A stretch of 64,000 bases of DNA from positions 1,240,001-1,304,000 of the forward strand of contig NZ_CP023202.1 in the NCBI RefSeq assembly GCF_000220705.2, in the 5' to 3' direction. The translations under genes were made by a program, and so were the position numbers. How positions within the stretch are numbered: position 1 is the first letter of the stretch; every line of letters begins with the position of its first letter. Positions 17,204 to 26,335 of this stretch are shown piece after piece. Below the pieces are notes generated by a model. The model saw only the letters and a program-made list of their open reading frames with translations. It did no database searches and was not told where the DNA came from. Origin of the DNA: Streptomyces xinghaiensis S187 (GTDB taxonomy: Bacteria > Actinomycetota > Actinomycetes > Streptomycetales > Streptomycetaceae).

Positions 17204-20038
17204 ATGGACACCGGACGAGAGACCACCGCCCCGCCGAACCCCGCCGCGGCAGCCGGCGAGCCCGCCGAACCCGGCCGCGCGGACGGCCCGTTCGTCCTGC
17301 GCATCGCGGGACTGCCCGTGGAGACCCTGCGGGAGCTGCGCTGCCCCGGCAGCCGCCGCTGGGCGGACAGCGTGCTGCGCGAGACGGACCGGCTGCGCGC
17401 CGAGGGCGAGGCCGTCGGCGACCGGCTGCACGACCTCGTCGGCGGCCACCCGGCCGCGGAGAGCGACACCGTGCGCCGAGGGCTGCTGAAGCTGCGCCGC
17501 GAGGTCTACAACAACCGGCTGCCCCGGGACGGCGACGCCGCCCTCGCCCTGGTCGCCGGGGTGGACGGGGCCGCCGGGGAGGCGCTCGCCGGCTGGCTGC
17601 GCGACCGGCGCCGGCTGGAGGAGCAGCGCACCGGGGGCGCGGCCCTGCTCGCCGGGGAGACCGCGCGGAGCCGGGCCGCGCTGCGCCGGCTGGCGGAGGA
17701 GGAGCGGCTGCGCAAGGGCCTGCTGCTGGCCTCCCCCGCCCTGGACGCGCAGCTCGACGGCCGGCTGCGGGCGGCGGACGGCGGTACCGCCGGCGACTCC
17801 CCCGGCGGTCCCCCCGGCAAGAAACAGCGGAAGATCGAACGTTCGCTGCTGTCGTACCTCTACCGGACGGTCTGCAAGACCAGTCCGTTCTCGACCTTCA
17901 CCGGGGTCGCCCTCGGCGAACTGGCCGAGGGGGACGGGCGGCACGGCGGGGACAGCGCGCTCACCGTGCGCGCCGGCGCCCCCTGGACGGGCCACGCCCG
18001 GCTCAACGTCGCCGCCCTCGGGCGGCTCGCCGAGACCGTGCTCGCCGACCCGGCCCGCCGCGCCGATCTGCCCGTCTCCCCCGCCTCCGGCTGGGGCCGG
18101 GAGGCGGACCGGGTTCGCTATGTGCGCCGCTGGGTGACCGAGGGCGACGAGGACACGGCCGTGACCTTCGACGCCGTGAAGGACCGGCTGTTCTTCCTGC
18201 GCCGCACCGGCACCCTGGAGCGGCTGCTCGGCCTCTTCGAGGAGCGCGGCACCGTCCGCTACGGCGAGCTGTCGGCGTGGCTGGCCGCCGACCGGGGCGC
18301 CTCGGCGGAGGAGTGCGACCGGTATCTGGAGGCGCTGCTGCGGATCGGCATGGTGCAGGTGCCGTGTCTGCGCACGGAGGTGCACGACACCGACCCGCTG
18401 CGGGCGTTCCAGCGGTCCCTGCGGGGCCTGGACCGGCCGTGGGCGGCGCGGCTCGCCGACCGGCTCGGCGGGCCCGTCTCCCTCGTCGACCGCTTCGCCG
18501 CCGCGGAACCCGCCGCGCGCCGCACCCTCCTCACCGAGCTGCGCCGCGAACTGATCGCCGTGCAGGAGGAGTTGGGGTCCGAGCGGGCCAAGGTGCCGCA
18601 GACGGTGCTCTACGAGGACGCGGCGGCGGGCCGGAGCACCACCCTGGACGCGGCCGCCTGGACGGAGCTGGCCGCCGGGCCGCTGGGCGCCGTGGAGAGG
18701 ATCCTGCCCGCGTTCGACCTCACCCTGCCGCAGCGGATCACCTTCAAGGGCTTCTTCCTCGCCCGCTTCGGGCAGGGCGGCCGCTGCGACGACCTGCTGA
18801 AGCTCGTCCACGACTTCCACGAGGACTTCTTCGACCAGTACATGACCTTCACCGCCGGCCACACCTCCTACGACGCGGACGGCCGCTACGTACCGGAGGT
18901 CAACTGGCTGGGGCTGCCCCAGCTGAAGGCCCTGGACACGGCCCGGCAGACCTTCACCGAGCGGATGCGGGGCCTGTGGGAGGCGCGGGACGGTGCCGGG
19001 GGCCGGGACGGAGCGGCGGCGGCCGGGGGCGAGATCGTCCTCGACGAGGCCCTCATCGACGAGATCGCCGCCGAACTGGCGCCGGTGGCACCGGACTTCG
19101 CACCGATGAGCCACCACGTCCAGATCGCCGACCGCCCGGCGGACGCCGGCGGCCCCCTCCTCGTCCTGAACCGCTCCTACGGCGGGCTGTCCTTCCCGTT
19201 CAGCCGCTTCACCCACTGCTTCGACGGACTGGAGCAGCGGCTGCTGCGCGCCGCCGGCGAAGTCTGCCCGGAGGGCGCGGTGTTCGCGGAGGTCACCGGC
19301 GGCCCGGTGACCAGCAACCTCAATCTGCACGGGCGGCTCACCGAGTACGAGATCGTCTGCCCCGGCGAGACCGGCACCCTGCCGGAGGAGTTCCGGCTCG
19401 GCCTGGACGACCTGTCCGTCGAGCACGACGAGAGCGCCGACCGGCTCGTGCTGCGCTCGGCGCGGCTGGGCCGCGAGGTGATCCCGGTCTACCTCGGCTA
19501 TCTGGTGCCGCTGGCGCTGCCGGAACTCCCGCGCACCCTGCTGCTGCTGTCGCCGACCTCCATGGCCCCGCTCAACGTCTGGGGCGGCGTACCGGAGAGC
19601 GAGCCGGTGGACGGCGTGACCGCGCGGCCCCGGGTACGGCACGGCGGCCTCGTGCTCAGCCGGCGCAGCTGGAGCGCCCCCGCCTCCGCCCTGCCGGAGC
19701 GCCCGCCGGGGCAGTCCGAGGCGGACCGCTTCCTGGAGTGGCACCGCTTCCGCCGCGCGCACGGGCTGCCGGACCGGGTGTTCGCCACCGTGTCCGACAG
19801 CGGGGCGCGCGGTGCGACCGGTGCGAAGCCGCAGTACCTGGACTTCGACAGCCCGCTGTCGCTGGCGGCGTTCGAGGCGCTGGTGAAGTCCCCCGGGGCA
19901 CGGGTGGTGTTCCGGGAGGCGCTGCCCGACGAGGACGAACTGCACACCGTCTCCGGGCGGGGCCGCCATGTCGCCGAGCTGGCCGTGGAGACGGCCGTCG
20001 CGCCCGCCCGAACCCGACCGAGGAGCAGCACCCGATGA
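17204..20038 (+). CDS. LanB-type dehydratase, tRNA-dependent glutamylation domain
   Basis: A 944-residue Lant_dehydr_N protein. Such enzymes transfer Glu from glutamyl-tRNA to Ser/Thr of the precursor, the first step of dehydration. Family segments include KLRREVYNNRL, LLSYLYRTVCKTSPFSTFTGVALGEL, ARFGQGGRCDDLLKLV, LNRSYGGLSFPFSRF and HGRLTEYEIVCPG. The eliminating C-terminal domain of full LanB proteins is a separate gene here, as in thiopeptide and goadsporin clusters. The ATG at 17204 lies 8 nt after the SagB stop, with GAGGG overlapping that stop; its own stop overlaps the next ATG (ATGA). Confidence 0.9.
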   Translation: MDTGRETTAPPNPAAAAGEPAEPGRADGPFVLRIAGLPVETLRELRCPGSRRWADSVLRETDRLRAEGEAVGDRLHDLVGGHPAAESDTVRRGLLKLRREVYNNRLPRDGDAALALVAGVDGAAGEALAGWLRDRRRLEEQRTGGAALLAGETARSRAALRRLAEEERLRKGLLLASPALDAQLDGRLRAADGGTAGDSPGGPPGKKQRKIERSLLSYLYRTVCKTSPFSTFTGVALGELAEGDGRHGGDSALTVRAGAPWTGHARLNVAALGRLAETVLADPARRADLPVSPASGWGREADRVRYVRRWVTEGDEDTAVTFDAVKDRLFFLRRTGTLERLLGLFEERGTVRYGELSAWLAADRGASAEECDRYLEALLRIGMVQVPCLRTEVHDTDPLRAFQRSLRGLDRPWAARLADRLGGPVSLVDRFAAAEPAARRTLLTELRRELIAVQEELGSERAKVPQTVLYEDAAAGRSTTLDAAAWTELAAGPLGAVERILPAFDLTLPQRITFKGFFLARFGQGGRCDDLLKLVHDFHEDFFDQYMTFTAGHTSYDADGRYVPEVNWLGLPQLKALDTARQTFTERMRGLWEARDGAGGRDGAAAAGGEIVLDEALIDEIAAELAPVAPDFAPMSHHVQIADRPADAGGPLLVLNRSYGGLSFPFSRFTHCFDGLEQRLLRAAGEVCPEGAVFAEVTGGPVTSNLNLHGRLTEYEIVCPGETGTLPEEFRLGLDDLSVEHDESADRLVLRSARLGREVIPVYLGYLVPLALPELPRTLLLLSPTSMAPLNVWGGVPESEPVDGVTARPRVRHGGLVLSRRSWSAPASALPERPPGQSEADRFLEWHRFRRAHGLPDRVFATVSDSGARGATGAKPQYLDFDSPLSLAAFEALVKSPGARVVFREALPDEDELHTVSGRGRHVAELAVETAVAPARTRPRSSTR

Positions 20039-21177
20039 CGGCCACCGAGACCACCCCGCCCTCCACGGCATCCACGGCCTCCACGGCCGGCAACGCCGGG
20101 ACCGGCGCCTGGCAGGCGACGCACATCTTCTACGCCGCCAACCCGCGCCCCCTGCTGCTCCAGTGCGTCCGCCCGCTGGTGGACGAGCTGGCGGCGGACG
20201 GGCTGCTGGCGAACTGGTTCTTCATCAACTACTGGCTGGAGGGCCCGCACGTCCGCCTCCGCGTCAAGCCGTCCTCACCGGAGGCGGCGGAGGAGGTGCG
20301 GCGCCGCACCGGGGCGGCCATCGACGCCTTCCTCGCCGAGCGGCCCGCGCTCTACGAGGTGGACTCCGGTTTCCTCAACGACTTCTACAACACCCTCTTC
20401 GAGATCGAGTTCCCCGGCGGGGAGCGCGCCCCGTATCTCGACGGCGACGGCCGGATGCGGCTGCGGCCCAACAACTCCCGGCACGCGGAGCCCTACGAGC
20501 CGGAGTACGGCAAGTACGGCGGGCCGGCCGGGATCGAGCTGGCCGAGTGGCACTTCCGGCACTCCAGCGAGCTGGTCGCCGACGCCTTCCGCACCAAGAA
20601 CCTCCATCTGCGGACCGTGCTGCTCGGCACCTCGGCGCAGCTGATGATGGTGATGTCCGGCTGTTTCCTCCCCGGCGACCGGGAGCTGGCCGGCTACCTG
20701 GACAGCTACTACGAGTTCTGGCACCGGGCCTTCCCCGGCACCGGCTTCATCGGCACCGAGGAGTACGACCGCAACTACGCGGCGACGGCACCCGCCCTGG
20801 CCGCGCAGTTCGCGCGCATCCGCGCCGCCGTCGCCGGGGACGGGACGGCGGGCACGGGGTCCGCGGACTCCGCGGCGGGCACGGGCGCCCCGCGGCTGCC
20901 CGCCTTCCTCGCCGGCTGGGCCGAGCACTGCGCCGAACTGCGCGACCGTGCGGTGCGTCTGGCGACGGACGGCGAGCTGGTGTTCCGGTCCTGGGACGGC
21001 GAGCGGGACGAACAGGTGACCGACCCGGCGGTGGCGCTGCCACTGCTGCTCTCCCCGTATATGCACATGACCAACAACCGTCTGCACGTGACCATCCGGG
21101 ACGAGGCGTACCTCTCGCACGTCCTGGGCCGCTGCCTGCGCGAGTCCCGTCCCGGAACGGCGGAGGCCGGGTCATGA
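20035..21177 (+). CDS. Split LanB C-terminal (SpaB_C-like) glutamate elimination protein
   Basis: A 380-residue stand-alone Lant_dehydr_C/thiopeptide-type bacteriocin protein. It opens with a 25-residue Thr/Ala tail, then WQATHIFYAANPRPLLLQCV, NYWLEGPHVRLRVKP, YEPEYGKYGGPAGIELAEWHF and MHMTNNRLHVT. Members either eliminate glutamate from glutamylated Ser/Thr to give dehydroamino acids or, in thiopeptides, form the pyridine by [4+2] cycloaddition. It is the only one in the cluster and follows the glutamylation gene by ATGA overlap, so elimination is the more likely role. Confidence 0.87.
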   Translation: MTATETTPPSTASTASTAGNAGTGAWQATHIFYAANPRPLLLQCVRPLVDELAADGLLANWFFINYWLEGPHVRLRVKPSSPEAAEEVRRRTGAAIDAFLAERPALYEVDSGFLNDFYNTLFEIEFPGGERAPYLDGDGRMRLRPNNSRHAEPYEPEYGKYGGPAGIELAEWHFRHSSELVADAFRTKNLHLRTVLLGTSAQLMMVMSGCFLPGDRELAGYLDSYYEFWHRAFPGTGFIGTEEYDRNYAATAPALAAQFARIRAAVAGDGTAGTGSADSAAGTGAPRLPAFLAGWAEHCAELRDRAVRLATDGELVFRSWDGERDEQVTDPAVALPLLLSPYMHMTNNRLHVTIRDEAYLSHVLGRCLRESRPGTAEAGS

Positions 21178-22319
21178 CCGCCCCGGCGGCCGTCCCCCGG
21201 CGCTACCGGCCCGAGCTGCGGGCCGGGGTGCTGGTCGGCGGCGCCCTGCTGCACGGCCCGGCGACCGTCCATCTGATCAAGAACACCGAGAGCGGCCTGT
21301 CCTTCAAGGTCGGGGAGAAGGAGCACTTCCTGATCTCCCGGATGGACGGCTCGCGCAGCCTGGAGGAGCTGGGCGCGGAGTACGCGGCCCGCTACGGGCG
21401 CCGGCTGGCCGACGCCAACTGGCAGCAGCTGCTGGGCATGCTGGGCACCCGGGGGCTGCTGGCCGGGGCGCCCGCCGGTTCCGGCGGCGGCCCGGAGGCC
21501 GGCCCGGACACGCCCGCGGCAGCCGGCCCGCCGGCGCGCCCGGAGCGGAAGCTGCTGAGCGGCAGCATCCGGCTCGTCGCCGACGCGGACGCCACCACCG
21601 GCCGCCTGCACCGCGCCGTCGGCTTTCTGCTGCGGCCGCTGTGGACGGTGCCGCTGCTGTGCCTGGTCGTCGCCATGGAGGCCGTTCTCGCCACCCGCCC
21701 GGGCGAACTGGTGCTCGGCACGAAGGCGTTGTTCCTCAACCCCGTGCTGCTGACGGCCGCGGGCACCCTGCTGTGGCTGAGCACCGCCCTGCACGAGCTG
21801 GCCCACGGCGTGGTCGCGCGCCACTACGGCGGCCGGGTCTCCGAGATCGGGCTGCGCTGGCGGCTCCCCGTGGTGATCATGTACTGCACGGTGGACGACT
21901 ACCTCCACCTGGGCGACCGGGCGGCCCGGATCGCCACCGCCGCGGCCGGCGCGGTGATGAACCTGCTGTTCCTGCTGCCCTTCTGGGCGGTGTGGATGCT
22001 GGCCCCGGTGGACGACGCCACCGGGGACGCGCTCGCGGGGCTGCTGTTCCTGGGCAGCGTCCAGGCGCTGGCCATGCTGATCCCCCTCCCGCCCCTCGAC
22101 GGCTACAAGATCGCGAGCCAGCTGCTGGGCGCCACCGGGCTGGCCGTCTCCAGCAAGGAGTACCTGCGGCTCGCCGTGCGCCGGGACCCGGCCGCGGCGG
22201 CCTATCCGCACCGGGCCAGAACCGCCTATCTTCTCTACGGCCTGGGCGCGCCGCTCGTCCTCGCGGCGCTCGCCGCGGCCCTCGCCGTCCTCGTCCACTT
22301 CCTGCTGACGGCACCGTGA
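21174..22319 (+). CDS. M50-type membrane zinc metalloprotease with N-terminal PqqD-like domain
   Basis: A 381-residue membrane protein. Residues about 10-95 read like a PqqD/RRE domain (KEHFLISRMDGSRSLEELGAEYAARYG then LLGMLGTRGLLAG). After a Gly/Pro linker come about six hydrophobic helices with the zinc motif HELAH (H207, E208, H211) and the second M50 motif PLPPLDG (D309). M50 enzymes cut in or near the membrane. With a leader-binding domain attached, leader removal or immunity is plausible. The ATG overlaps the previous stop by 4 nt. The substrate is inferred from context only. Confidence 0.8.
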   Translation: MTAPAAVPRRYRPELRAGVLVGGALLHGPATVHLIKNTESGLSFKVGEKEHFLISRMDGSRSLEELGAEYAARYGRRLADANWQQLLGMLGTRGLLAGAPAGSGGGPEAGPDTPAAAGPPARPERKLLSGSIRLVADADATTGRLHRAVGFLLRPLWTVPLLCLVVAMEAVLATRPGELVLGTKALFLNPVLLTAAGTLLWLSTALHELAHGVVARHYGGRVSEIGLRWRLPVVIMYCTVDDYLHLGDRAARIATAAAGAVMNLLFLLPFWAVWMLAPVDDATGDALAGLLFLGSVQALAMLIPLPPLDGYKIASQLLGATGLAVSSKEYLRLAVRRDPAAAAYPHRARTAYLLYGLGAPLVLAALAAALAVLVHFLLTAP

Positions 22320-22416
22320 GCGCCCGGTGAGCCGCAGCCGCCCCACGACCCCCGCGCCGTCCGCCGCGTACTCCGCGGCGTCCGCGCCGGCACCACCCGC
22401 TACCAAGGAGCACCCC

Positions 22417-23349
22417 ATGCCCCCCATTCCCTCCCCGGACGGCCCGGCCGTCGTCCTCGACGAGGTGCACAAGACCTACGGCGCCACCCGGGCCGTCGAC
22501 GGCATCTCGCTGACCGTGGCACGCGGGGAGTTCTTCGGGCTGCTCGGGCCCAACGGCGCGGGCAAGACCACCCTCATCGAGATCATGGAGGGGCAGCGGC
22601 GGGCGGACTCCGGCGCCGTCACCGTCCTCGGCGAGCACCCCTGGCCGCGCAACACGGCGCTGCTGCCCAAGCTGGGCGTGCAGACGCAGACTTCGGCGTT
22701 CTTCGTCCGGCTGACGGCCCGTGAACACCTGGAGACCATGGCCGCCCTCTACGGCGCCGGCCCGGACGCCGCCGAACGCGCCCTGGCCACCGTCGGGCTG
22801 ACCGACGAGGGCGGCACGCGCGTCGACGACCTCTCCGGCGGCCGGCGGCAGCGGCTGGCCATCGCCTCCGCCCTCGTCCACGACCCCGAACTGATCTTCC
22901 TGGACGAGCCGACCGCCGCGCTCGACCCGCAGGCGCGCCGCGACCTGTGGCAGGTGCTGCGCGACCTCAAGAGCGCCGGGCGCACCATCGTCTACACCAC
23001 CCACCACCTCGACGAGGCGGAGGCGCTGTGCGACCGGGTGGCGATCGTCGTCAAGGGGCGGATCAGCGCCCTGGACTCCCCCGGCCGCCTCATCGCCGCG
23101 GGCAGCCCCGTCACCCGCCTGGTGGTCCCGGCGGGCCGGCTGACCCCGGAGGCGGCGCGGGCCATCCCCGGCGTCGACCGGGTCGGCGAGGAGGGGGACG
23201 GCCTGGTGCTGGAGACGCTGGACTCCGGTCCCGTGCTGGCCGCGGTCGCCGAACTCGCCGGGCTCCAGGGGGTGCAGACGCGCACCGCGAGCCTGGAGGA
23301 CGTCTACCTCGAACTGACCGGCACCGGCACCAACACCCCGCGACCGTGA
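22417..23349 (+). CDS. ABC-2 type transporter ATP-binding protein
   Basis: A 310-residue ATPase of the drug/bacteriocin exporter class: Walker A GPNGAGKTT, signature DLSGGRRQRLAIA, Walker B LIFLDEPTAALDP and a switch His in TTHHLDEAEAL. The ATG at 22417 has a perfect AAGGAG at 6 nt and beats the in-frame GTG at 22327. It pairs with the permease gene downstream, although a 124-bp spacer with a minisatellite separates them. It should export the mature peptide or give immunity. Confidence 0.9.
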   Translation: MPPIPSPDGPAVVLDEVHKTYGATRAVDGISLTVARGEFFGLLGPNGAGKTTLIEIMEGQRRADSGAVTVLGEHPWPRNTALLPKLGVQTQTSAFFVRLTAREHLETMAALYGAGPDAAERALATVGLTDEGGTRVDDLSGGRRQRLAIASALVHDPELIFLDEPTAALDPQARRDLWQVLRDLKSAGRTIVYTTHHLDEAEALCDRVAIVVKGRISALDSPGRLIAAGSPVTRLVVPAGRLTPEAARAIPGVDRVGEEGDGLVLETLDSGPVLAAVAELAGLQGVQTRTASLEDVYLELTGTGTNTPRP

Positions 23350-23405
23350 ACACCGCGGCCGCGAACACCGAAGCCGTGAACACTGCGGCCGTGAACACCG
23401 CGGCC
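23346..23405 (+). repeat. Four tandem copies of a 15-bp unit between the ABC genes
   Basis: Starting at the ATPase stop, the unit gtgaacaccgcggcc occurs four times with few changes (23346-23360, 23361-23375, 23376-23390, 23391-23405), then a partial fifth. It lies in the 124-bp spacer before the permease gene. Copy number could vary and change spacing or coupling. Confidence 0.75.
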
Positions 23406-23473
23406 GTGACACCGCACCGCCCGCCCGGCGGCGCACGCCTGGCACCGCACCGGATACGGAGAACACCATCCCC

Positions 23474-24229
23474 ATGAGCGCCTACGCCGCACTGAGCAGG
23501 GCGGGCTACCGGGCCTACGTCCGCGACAAGACCACCCTCTTCTTCACCTTCGCCTTCCCGCTGCTCTTCCTCGTCGTCTTCGGGCTGATCTTCCACGGCA
23601 AGTCCGTGGAGGAGAGCGGCAAGCCGTACATCAACTACATCGCCCCGGGCGTACTGTCCTGGGGCGTCGCCAACGCCGCCGTCTTCGGGGTCGGCTTCGT
23701 GCTGATGCAGTGGCGCCGCGACGACATCCTGCGGCTGATCCGGATGACGCCGGCCCGGCTGCCGGCCGTGCTGGGCTCCCGCTACGTGCTGGCCATCGGC
23801 ATCGGCATCGTGCAGGCGGTGCTGTTCGTCGCGGTGGCGCTGCTGCCGTCCTTCGGGCTGAGCCTGGCCGGCGGCTGGCCGCTCGCGCTGCCCGTCCTGG
23901 TGCTCGGGATCACGGCGTTCCTGGCGATCGGCGTGATCGTCGGCTCGTACGCCCGGACGCCGGAGGCGGTCGCCGCCGTCGCCAACTGCCTGATGATCCC
24001 GATGGCCTTCCTCTCCGGCTCCTTCTTCCCGCTGGACGCCATGCCGGAGTGGATGGCCTCGCTGTCGCTGGTGCTGCCGCTGCGCTACCTCAACGACGGG
24101 GTGTCCGCCGCGCTCACCGGCTCAGGACCCGCCGGGGACATCGTCACCGCCTGCGCGGTCCTCGCCGGTTTCGCCCTCGTCTTCGGCGCCGTGGCCCTGA
24201 AGACCTTCCGCTGGAGCGACCGCACATGA
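23474..24229 (+). CDS. ABC-2 type transporter permease
   Basis: A 251-residue membrane protein with six predicted helices: an N-terminal helix (TLFFTFAFPLLFLVVFGLIF), a loop, then five more, including MIPMAFLSGSFFPLDAMPEWM, a typical ABC-2 permease stretch. It forms the membrane half of the exporter with the ATPase upstream. Its TGA overlaps the ATG of the second YcaO gene (ATGA), which ties transport and cyclisation genes into one transcript. Confidence 0.9.
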   Translation: MSAYAALSRAGYRAYVRDKTTLFFTFAFPLLFLVVFGLIFHGKSVEESGKPYINYIAPGVLSWGVANAAVFGVGFVLMQWRRDDILRLIRMTPARLPAVLGSRYVLAIGIGIVQAVLFVAVALLPSFGLSLAGGWPLALPVLVLGITAFLAIGVIVGSYARTPEAVAAVANCLMIPMAFLSGSFFPLDAMPEWMASLSLVLPLRYLNDGVSAALTGSGPAGDIVTACAVLAGFALVFGAVALKTFRWSDRT

Positions 24230-26223
24230 CGACGACCGCACCCCCGGCGCCGGACGTCCCGGCGGCGCCCCTGGAGACGGGCCGGGACCTGCTGCAGCGT
24301 GCGCTCACCGAACGCCACGAGCACGAGGAGCGGGCCCCCGCGGGAGCCGCCGGGGCCGGGCGAGCGCTGCCCGCGCCGCTGGTGGTGCCGCTCGGCGCCG
24401 CCGACACCCTCGGCTTCGGCCGGCCGGACCCGTACGGCCTGCTGCGCCCCCGCGCCACCGTGCAGCTCACCGCGCGGGCCGCGCTGATCGGCCCCTGGGG
24501 CGGCGAGGGGACGGCCGCCTGCGGGCAGTGCCTGGCCATGCGCTGGCAGCGGCTGCGCAGCCGCTCCGAGCGCGAGGCGCTCGAACTGGGCCACGCGCCG
24601 CACGGCGCCACCGGCTGGCCCGTCCTCACCGGCTACGCCCTGGACGCGGTGTGGTCCGTCTACCGGGCCGTCATGCCCGGCGGGTGCGCGGCCCCGTCGG
24701 CGGTGCCGGCCGACCGCGCGCTGCCGCAGGTGACCCGGGTCGATCTGGGCACGCTCGCCACCGCGACCTTCCCGCTGCTGCCGGAACCGCTCTGCCCGGC
24801 CTGCGTGCCGCTGCGGCCCGACACCGCGGAGGACGCCCGGATGGCCCTCGGGCCGGTGCCCAAGCCGGATCCGGACGGCTACCGCTCGCGGCCCCTGGAC
24901 GCCTATCCGCTGCCGGAGTCCGCGCTCGCCAACCCGGTGTGCGGCGCGCTGGGTTCGGACACCTGGATCAACCCGGTCTCCACCACGACCTCGCCGGTGG
25001 CCGGCACCCACTTCGTGCGCGGCTACGCCGGGCTCAACGACGTCACGTGGAGCGGGCAGGCCGACACCTACGGCACCAGCCGCCGGCTGGCGTTCCTGGA
25101 GGGCCTGGAGCGGTACGCCGGAACGCACCGGCGGCGCGGCACCTCGCCCGTCACCGCCTCGTACCACCGGCTCCTCGCGCGCGGGGAGCCGGTCCTGGAC
25201 CCGGCCGCGTGCGGCTTCTACGCGCCGGAGACCTACGAACGGGACCATCTCGTTAGCCCGTTCGACCCCGACCGGGACATCCCCTGGGTGTGGGGCCACT
25301 CGCTCCGCGACGACCGGCCCGTCCTCGTACCGGCCCGGCTCGCGCACTACAGCGCGGGCGTGGACGCCGACAACTTTGTGTTCGAGTGCTCCAACGGCTG
25401 TGCCACCGGCGGCACTCCGGAGGAGGCGATCCTCTTCGGGCTGCTGGAGCTCGTCGAGCGGGACGCCTTCCTGCTCGCCTGGTACGGGCGGGCCCGGCTG
25501 ACCGAGATCGACCTCGGCTCCTGCCGGGGCGGCGCCACCCGCACCCTGCTCGACCGGGCCGCGCTGCACGGCTACGACGTCCGGGCGTTCGACACCCGGA
25601 TGGACACCGCGGTGCCCGTGGTGACCGCCCTGGCGGTGCGCCGCGACGGCGGCCTCGGCACGCTCTCCTTCAGCGCCGCCGCGGGGTTCGACCCGGAGGG
25701 CACCGTCGACGCCGCGCTGTCGGAGGTGCTGACGTACATCCCGCACCTGCCGTACCAGGTCGCCGAGCGGCGCGCCGAACTGGAGGCCATGGCGCGGGAC
25801 TACGGCAAGGTGCTGCACCTGAAGGACCACGCCCAGCTCTACGGGCTGCCGGAGATGGCCGGGCACGCCCGGGAGTATCTGGAGCCCGAGGCCGTCGTGC
25901 CGCTCGGTGAGGCGTTCCCCGGCTGGCGGGAGCTGAGGCCGCGCACCGGCGATCTGCTGGACGACCTGCGGCTGCTCCGCGACGAGCTGGTGCGCGCCGG
26001 GCACGACGTCATCGCCGTGGACCAGACGACGCCGGAACAGCGCGCCATGGGCCTGCACACGGTCGGCACCATCGTTCCCGGGCTGCTGCCGCTGGACTTC
26101 GGCTGGAGCCGGCAGCGGGCGCTGCTGATGCCGCGGCTGCGCACCGGCCTCCGGGCGGCGGGACGGCGGGACACCGACCTGGGCGGGGCGGAGATCAGGG
26201 CCGTGCCGCACCCGTTCCCGTGA
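24226..26223 (+). CDS. YcaO cyclodehydratase, second copy
   Basis: A 665-residue TOMM cyclodehydratase, clearly paralogous to the first copy and colinear with it: CxxC pairs C99/C102 and C190/C193, LEGLERY (E292, E295), DIPWVWGHSLRDDRPVLVP, ECSNGCATGG, ELVERDAF (E411), VDQTTPEQRAMGLHT and the C-terminal VPHPFP. All catalytic-looking residues are kept, so both copies may be active, perhaps on different residues (Cys versus Ser/Thr) or different sites. It is the last gene of the plus-strand run and ends 45 bp before a strong hairpin, with the precursor gene convergent beyond it. Confidence 0.9.
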   Translation: MTTTAPPAPDVPAAPLETGRDLLQRALTERHEHEERAPAGAAGAGRALPAPLVVPLGAADTLGFGRPDPYGLLRPRATVQLTARAALIGPWGGEGTAACGQCLAMRWQRLRSRSEREALELGHAPHGATGWPVLTGYALDAVWSVYRAVMPGGCAAPSAVPADRALPQVTRVDLGTLATATFPLLPEPLCPACVPLRPDTAEDARMALGPVPKPDPDGYRSRPLDAYPLPESALANPVCGALGSDTWINPVSTTTSPVAGTHFVRGYAGLNDVTWSGQADTYGTSRRLAFLEGLERYAGTHRRRGTSPVTASYHRLLARGEPVLDPAACGFYAPETYERDHLVSPFDPDRDIPWVWGHSLRDDRPVLVPARLAHYSAGVDADNFVFECSNGCATGGTPEEAILFGLLELVERDAFLLAWYGRARLTEIDLGSCRGGATRTLLDRAALHGYDVRAFDTRMDTAVPVVTALAVRRDGGLGTLSFSAAAGFDPEGTVDAALSEVLTYIPHLPYQVAERRAELEAMARDYGKVLHLKDHAQLYGLPEMAGHAREYLEPEAVVPLGEAFPGWRELRPRTGDLLDDLRLLRDELVRAGHDVIAVDQTTPEQRAMGLHTVGTIVPGLLPLDFGWSRQRALLMPRLRTGLRAAGRRDTDLGGAEIRAVPHPFP

Positions 26224-26268
26224 GGGCCGTCCGGTGAACACGCGCGCCGGTACGGCGCCCGGCGGCAT

Positions 26269-26318
26269 CCGGCAGCCCCCTCCGGTACGGGAGATTCCGC
26301 TCCGGAGGGGGCTGCCGG
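26269..26318. terminator. Bidirectional terminator between the second YcaO gene and the precursor gene
   Basis: A perfect 17-bp inverted repeat (26269-26285 with 26302-26318; inner arm GGCAGCCCCCTCCGG) encloses a 16-nt loop. It lies between the convergent stops at 26223 and 26336 and can terminate both transcripts. No T-run follows, as is usual in very GC-rich actinomycetes. Confidence 0.8.
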
Positions 26319-26335
26319 GCCCGGGGCGCCGTGGA

